Shown here: positions 59,801 to 64,000 of the stretch, in pieces
Layout: every line of letters starts with the position of its first letter
How positions within the stretch are numbered: position 1 is the stretch's first letter
DNA from: Paraburkholderia bannensis NBRC 103871
GTDB taxonomy: Bacteria > Pseudomonadota > Gammaproteobacteria > Burkholderiales > Burkholderiaceae
DNA: 64,000 nucleotides
NCBI RefSeq assembly: GCF_000685015.1
Contig: NZ_BAYA01000028.1
Coordinates: 1-64,000 of the forward strand
Reading direction: 5' to 3'
Translations under genes and position numbers: made by a program
Notes under the pieces: generated by a model
The model's database searches: none
What the model saw: the letters and a program-made list of their open reading frames with translations, nothing else
What the model was told of the DNA's origin: nothing

Positions 59801-62044
59801 TTACTTCGCAGCAGCTTGCAGCGCAGCGTTGAAGGTTGCGCTCGGGCGCATCACTTCAGCGAGCTTCGCGAAGTCCGGCTTGTAGTAGCCGCCGATGTCG
59901 ACCGGCTTGCCCTGGACTGCAGCCAGCTCAGCAACGATCTTCTGCTCGTTTTCGGCCAGCGCCTTGGCGAGCGGTGCGAAGTGAGCCGACAGTTCCGCGT
60001 CGTCCTTCTGCGCGGCCAGCTCTTGTGCCCAGTACATCGACAGATAGAACTGGCTGCCACGGTTGTCCAGCTCGCCGGTCTTCGGCGACGGGCCCTTGTT
60101 GTTGTCGAGCAGCTTGCCGGTTGCGGCGTCGAGCGTCTTCGCGAGCAGCTTGGCGCGCGCGTTGTTCGTCTTGATGCCGAGGTCTTCCAGCGACACAGCC
60201 AGCGCGAGGAATTCGCCAAGCGAGTCCCAGCGCAGGTGGTCTTCCTGAACCAGCTGCTGCACGTGCTTCGGAGCCGAGCCGCCTGCGCCCGTTTCGTACA
60301 TGCCGCCACCGGCCATCAGCGGAACGATCGAGAGCATCTTCGCCGACGTGCCCAGTTCCATGATCGGGAACAGGTCGGTCAGGTAGTCGCGCAGGATGTT
60401 GCCGGTGACCGAGATCGTGTCCAGGCCGCGGATCACGCGCTCAAGCGTGTAACGCATCGCGCGCACTTGCGACATGATCTGGATGTCCAGGCCGGTCAGG
60501 TCGTAATCCTTCAGGTACTCTTCGACCTTCTTGATCACTTCGTTTTCGTGCGGACGGTACGGGTCGAGCCAGAACACGGCCGGCGTGTTCGAGTTCTTCG
60601 CGCGCGTGACGGCCAGCTTGACCCAGTCGCGGATCGGTGCGTCCTTCACGAGGCACATACGCCAGATGTCGCCTTGCTCGACTTCCTGCGTGAGCGCGTC
60701 CAGCACTTCGTTGGTTGCGTTGTCAACGATGCGGGCCGTGCCGTCTTGCGGGATTTCAAAGGTCTTGTCGTGCGAACCGTACTCTTCAGCCTTCTGCGCC
60801 ATCAGGCCGACGTTCGGCACCGTGCCCATGGTCTTCGGGTCGAATGCGCCGTTGGTCTTGCAGAAGTTGATGATTTCCTGGTAGATGCGCGCGAACGTGC
60901 TTTCCGGAATCAGGCACTTCGTGTCGGCCGGGCGGCCGTCGGCGCCCCACATCTTGCCGCCTGCGCGGATCATCGCGGGCATCGATGCGTCGACGATCAC
61001 GTCGTTCGGTGCGTGCAGGTTCGAGATACCCTTGGCCGAATCGACCATCGCCAGCGCCGGACGGTGCTCGTGGCATGCGTGCATGTCACGGATCACTTCT
61101 TCGCGCTGCGATTCCGGCAGCGTTTCGATCTTCGTGTACAGGTCGACGAGGCCGTTGTTGACGTTCACGCCCAGTTGTTCGAACAGCTTGGCGTGCTTCG
61201 CGAACGCGTCCTTGTAGAACGTGCGCACAGCGTGGCCGAACACGATCGGGTGCGAAACCTTCATCATGGTCGCCTTGACGTGCAGCGACAGCATGACGCC
61301 GGTCTTGCGCGCGTCTTCCATTTCGGCTTCGTAGAAAGCGAGCAGATGCTTCTTGCTCATGAACATGCTGTCCACGATTTCGCCGGCCTGCAGCGTGACC
61401 TTCGGCTTGAGGACGATGGTCTCGCCGCTCTTCGTCACGAGTTCCATGCGCACTTCGCGCGCCTTGTCATTCGTGATCGACTTTTCGCCGTGATAGAAGT
61501 CGCCGTGCTTCATGTGCGCGACGTGGGTGCGCGAAGCCATGCTCCACTCGCCCATGCTGTGCGGGTGCTTCTTCGCGTAGTTCTTGACGGCCAGCGGCGC
61601 GCGGCGATCCGAATTGCCTTCGCGCAGGACGGGGTTCACCGCCGAGCCGAGGCACTTCGAATAACGCTTCTGGATAGCCTTTTCTTCGTCGGTCTTCGGA
61701 TCTTCCGGGAAGTCGGGGATCTTGTAGCCCTTGCCCTGGAGTTCCTTGATGGCTGCGACGAGCTGCGGCACCGATGCGCTGATGTTCGGCAGCTTGATGA
61801 TGTTCGTTTCCGGCAGCTGCGTGAGACGACCCAGTTCAGCCAGGTTGTCCGGCACGCGCTGTTCTTCCGTCAGGAATTCGGGGAATTCACCGAGGATACG
61901 GCCTGCCACGGAGATATCGCTGGTCTCGACGTTCACGCCGGCCGGCGCAGCGAAGGTTCGGATGATCGGCAGAAACGCGCTGGTGGCAAGCAGCGGCGCT
62001 TCATCGGTCAGGGTATAGATGATGGTGGGTTGCTGGGTACTCAT
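59801..62044 (-). CDS. icd: NADP-dependent isocitrate dehydrogenase, monomeric type
   Basis: A 747-residue monomeric IDH (class II). It begins MSTQQPTIIYTLTDEAPLLA and includes the family blocks NIIKLPNISASVPQLVAAI, KCLGSAVNPVLREGNSDRR (isocitrate site with Ser and Asn), DFYHGEKSITND and VFWLDPYRPHE. It oxidises isocitrate to 2-oxoglutarate and yields NADPH in the TCA cycle. Start ATG 62044 is chosen; the frame is open to 62110 but the extra residues do not fit the family. Length is as expected (about 740). Confidence 0.97.
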   Translation of the reverse strand: MSTQQPTIIYTLTDEAPLLATSAFLPIIRTFAAPAGVNVETSDISVAGRILGEFPEFLTEEQRVPDNLAELGRLTQLPETNIIKLPNISASVPQLVAAIKELQGKGYKIPDFPEDPKTDEEKAIQKRYSKCLGSAVNPVLREGNSDRRAPLAVKNYAKKHPHSMGEWSMASRTHVAHMKHGDFYHGEKSITNDKAREVRMELVTKSGETIVLKPKVTLQAGEIVDSMFMSKKHLLAFYEAEMEDARKTGVMLSLHVKATMMKVSHPIVFGHAVRTFYKDAFAKHAKLFEQLGVNVNNGLVDLYTKIETLPESQREEVIRDMHACHEHRPALAMVDSAKGISNLHAPNDVIVDASMPAMIRAGGKMWGADGRPADTKCLIPESTFARIYQEIINFCKTNGAFDPKTMGTVPNVGLMAQKAEEYGSHDKTFEIPQDGTARIVDNATNEVLDALTQEVEQGDIWRMCLVKDAPIRDWVKLAVTRAKNSNTPAVFWLDPYRPHENEVIKKVEEYLKDYDLTGLDIQIMSQVRAMRYTLERVIRGLDTISVTGNILRDYLTDLFPIMELGTSAKMLSIVPLMAGGGMYETGAGGSAPKHVQQLVQEDHLRWDSLGEFLALAVSLEDLGIKTNNARAKLLAKTLDAATGKLLDNNKGPSPKTGELDNRGSQFYLSMYWAQELAAQKDDAELSAHFAPLAKALAENEQKIVAELAAVQGKPVDIGGYYKPDFAKLAEVMRPSATFNAALQAAAK

Positions 62045-62110
62045 CGGCTTCTTGGCGGGATCGTTAAACGAGGTGGTAACACCACCGGCTGCGCGCAGTC
62101 GGCGAAACAC

Positions 62111-62669
62111 CTGGATTTTGCCTCAATTTCCGCCGGGCCGGGGCGGAGATCGACATGTATTTCATATTGTGGAATTGCGTTGCGCAATGAAGTTTGGCGG
62201 AGAAATTGGCGTGATGGCCACCAACGCCAGGCCGTGCGCTGAAAACGTTACCGCGCCAAAGCCCTGTTACATAAAGACTTTCACGCCGAAACGGTTAATC
62301 TGGCCCCGTGGCGAAAGTTTTAAGTTTCGTACCCTTCATTCTTTGTCAAGTTGGTGAAGACCCTTGCTCGATGAGGGGGCAATCGGCCACTCTTATAGAA
62401 GAATTTATTGCCGGAGGCCCTCGTTTGGCGCGCTCAATTCCTGGTCGTTTAGTGGGGTATTGGTCGCCGCCAGGCGCATGGGGCAGAGGCAAATTTGACC
62501 GCGCCGGAGACGGTGGCCGCCGTCGTCGTCGCGAGAATGCGGCGCGAATACAGTTCGACGACTCCAAATTGGCTTTGCCTGTAATCTGACGCGGCTTGTT
62601 TCAACGCGTCGTGCAGCGCCGCACTATGTGGGCGAATCTAAACACCGTTCAAATTGAGTGAGGGTTAAC
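62111..62669. other. Divergent intergenic region, icd / hydrolase
   Basis: About 560 bp. It should hold both promoters. An open frame at 62308-62589 (93 codons) has no ribosome binding site and no family-like sequence. No other signal is clear. Confidence 0.4.
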
Positions 62670-63506
62670 ATGCCATTCGTCACAACGAAAGATAACGTAG
62701 AGATTTTCTACAAGGACTGGGGCCCCAGAGACGCGCAGCCCATCGTGTTCCATCACGGCTGGCCTTTGTCGTCGGATGATTGGGACGCGCAGATGCTGTT
62801 CTTTGTCCAGAAGGGATATCGCGTTGTGGCACACGACCGTCGCGGACACGGGCGTTCATCGCAGGTCTCGGAAGGTCACGACATGGATCACTACGCGGCC
62901 GATGCATTCGCGGTGGTCGAAGCGCTCAATCTGAAGAATGCGATTCATATCGGGCATTCGACAGGCGGCGGCGAGGTCGCCCGCTATGTCGCAAAGCACG
63001 GTGAACCGTCTGGCCGCGTCGCGAAGGCCGTGCTGGTCAGCGCCGTGCCGCCGTTGATGCTGAAAACCGCTGCGAACCCGGAAGGCTTGCCCGCCGACGT
63101 ATTCGACGGCCTGCGCGCTGCATTGGCGGCAAATCGCGCGCAGTTTTTCCTGGACTTGCCTGCGGGCCCCTTCTACGGATTCAACCGCGAAGGCGCGACG
63201 GTGCATCAGGGCGTGATCCAGAACTGGTGGCGCCAGGGCATGATGGGCAGCACGAAGGCGCACTATGAAGGCATCAAGGCCTTCTCCGAGACCGACCAGA
63301 CCGAAGACTTGAAGTCGATTACGGTGCCGACGCTCGTCCTGCACGGCGAAGACGATCAGATTGTTCCCATCGCCGACGCGGCCTTGAAGTCCATCAAGCT
63401 TCTCAAGAACGGTCAGCTGAAGACGTATCCGGGCTTCTCGCACGGCATGCTGACGGTCAATGCAGACGTCGTGAACGCCGATCTGCTCGCATTCGTTCAG
63501 TCTTGA
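62670..63506 (+). CDS. Alpha/beta hydrolase, non-heme chloroperoxidase type
   Basis: A 278-residue alpha/beta hydrolase: oxyanion region HHGWPLSSDDWDAQM, DRRGHGRSSQ, nucleophile elbow GHSTGGGEVARY, acid in LVLHGEDDQIVP and His in YPGFSHGML. The GHSTGG elbow and the sequence around it match cofactor-free haloperoxidases/perhydrolases (chloroperoxidase family), which are esterases able to form peracids. Start ATG 62670 follows GAGTGAGGGTTAAC; an in-frame GTG at 62658 overlaps that site. Confidence 0.94.
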   Translation: MPFVTTKDNVEIFYKDWGPRDAQPIVFHHGWPLSSDDWDAQMLFFVQKGYRVVAHDRRGHGRSSQVSEGHDMDHYAADAFAVVEALNLKNAIHIGHSTGGGEVARYVAKHGEPSGRVAKAVLVSAVPPLMLKTAANPEGLPADVFDGLRAALAANRAQFFLDLPAGPFYGFNREGATVHQGVIQNWWRQGMMGSTKAHYEGIKAFSETDQTEDLKSITVPTLVLHGEDDQIVPIADAALKSIKLLKNGQLKTYPGFSHGMLTVNADVVNADLLAFVQS

Positions 63507-63512
63507 TGTGAA

Positions 63513-63540
63513 ACGGCGCAGGTCAATCGACCTGCGCCGT
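63513..63540. terminator. Bidirectional hairpin between convergent genes
   Basis: ACGGCGCAGGTC (63513-63524), AATC, GACCTGCGCCGT (63529-63540): a perfect 12-bp stem in the 48-bp gap between the convergent hydrolase and glucosidase genes. No long U-tract on either side. Confidence 0.65.
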
Positions 63541-63554
63541 ATTGCCCAATTCCC

Positions 63555-64000
63555 TCAATACGACAATCCATAACCGAACGTGTACAACGGATGGGCCGTA
63601 TCGTGCGGGACGTCCTCGCGCTGTGCGACGACCTCATCCATCGAAGACGGCAATTCAAACGGCAGGTGTCCTTCGGGCTTGGCCTTGCCGGTCAGGACGT
63701 CGAACAGCGCCGCGTCGCTGACGCCGAAGTTGGCGAGTATCGCAGTAGCCTTGCCCTGAACGTTGGTCAATATCGCCGGGCGATCCATATAAACCGTGAC
63801 GACGGATTTTGGCGCCAGTGCGGCCTGCTTGATCGCCTCATAGTCCGCGTTGCCATCGGTGAACGCCAGGCTGCCTTCATGTTGCATCGAGCCGAAGATA
63901 TAGTTGGGATGCAACGTCTGGTACGGCGTGCTCGCACGGACTATCGCCACGTCTGCGGCCTGAGGCGTGCTGACAACGGTGTAGCCGTATTGTTGCGCCA
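63555..64000 (-). CDS. Glycoside hydrolase family 3 beta-glucosidase, C-terminal part (partial)
   Basis: The frame runs off the right edge of the window; only the last 148 residues are visible. They belong to the GH3 C-terminal alpha/beta sandwich: SVVTVYMDRPAILTNVQGKA, ILANFGVSDAALFDVLTGKA, KPEGHLPFELP and the end YTFGYGLSY, the usual GH3 finish. The enzyme removes terminal beta-glucosyl units from oligosaccharides. The catalytic Asp lies in the missing N-terminal domain, so activity and signal peptide cannot be judged. Confidence 0.92.
   Translation of the reverse strand, partial: AQQYGYTVVSTPQAADVAIVRASTPYQTLHPNYIFGSMQHEGSLAFTDGNADYEAIKQAALAPKSVVTVYMDRPAILTNVQGKATAILANFGVSDAALFDVLTGKAKPEGHLPFELPSSMDEVVAQREDVPHDTAHPLYTFGYGLSY

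Noticed and set aside
59816..62242. 808-codon + strand frame opposite icd
   Set aside because: Shadow of a clear monomeric isocitrate dehydrogenase gene.
62308..62589. 93-codon + strand frame upstream of the chloroperoxidase-like gene
   Set aside because: No ribosome binding site, no recognisable sequence; likely chance.
1..64000. CRISPR arrays, tRNA and rRNA genes
   Set aside because: No regularly spaced repeats and no cloverleaf or rRNA-like sequence seen by eye; a covariance scan was not possible here.

Overview
The window looks like a chromosome segment of a high-GC Burkholderiaceae betaproteobacterium, most likely Paraburkholderia, Caballeronia or Burkholderia sensu lato. This rests on codon use, a monomeric NADP isocitrate dehydrogenase, a NirB/NirD assimilation operon followed by a nitrate reductase-flavoprotein fusion, an aryl-polyene-like type II PKS cluster, and tandem VgrG islands with Burkholderia-type cargo. 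No tRNA, rRNA or CRISPR array was recognised.

0-16 kb is an orphan type VI secretion (T6SS) VgrG island on the + strand. VgrG1 carries a transthyretin-like tail and is followed by a C-terminally truncated polymorphic-toxin N-terminus. VgrG2 ends in a metzincin-like zinc peptidase domain and is followed by an overlapping gene for a secreted protein, its probable periplasmic immunity protein. VgrG3 is followed by a DUF4123 adaptor, a VasX/BTH_I2691-like pore-forming effector and a DUF6708 membrane protein, its probable immunity protein. No T6SS structural genes are present.

15.8-28.5 kb is an accessory region with patches of low GC. It holds an internally deleted IS30-family remnant, orphan immunity-like genes (WapI/DUF6228-like and DUF6881), a metallophosphoesterase with an unassigned N-terminal half, and an unusual three-gene envelope operon (OmpA-type lipoprotein, five-TM protein, secreted protein). 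It also holds a HEPN-domain protein, a RipA-like octameric membrane protein, and about 1.6 kb of decayed sequence with an ankyrin-like fragment.

28.5-34 kb (- strand) is a coupled DUF2760 - Hsp70 - Hsp70/DUF3731 chaperone set. 34.2-47.4 kb is an aryl-polyene-like cluster. On the - strand run COG4648 membrane protein, acyl/aryl-ACP ligase fused to a dehydratase, acyltransferase, LolA-like, MMPL exporter, polysaccharide deacetylase, ketosynthase, inactive KS-like chain-length factor, dehydratase and a small secreted protein. On the + strand run an ACP, a ketoreductase and a glycosyltransferase. The two arms diverge from a 570-bp region.

47.5-56 kb is nitrate/nitrite assimilation: cobA (siroheme) on the - strand, diverging from nirB-nirD-nitrate reductase/flavoprotein fusion on the + strand. 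The nirB leader shows a consensus sigma-54 promoter, two hairpins with A1/G4 hexaloops (ANTAR/NasT-type targets) and an overlapping intrinsic terminator, so transcription is probably controlled both by nitrogen status and by nitrate-dependent antitermination. 56-64 kb holds ordinary genes: GAF-GGDEF cyclase, LysR regulator with divergent SRPBCC gene, SDR oxidoreductase, icd, a chloroperoxidase-like hydrolase and the 3' end of a GH3 beta-glucosidase cut by the window edge.
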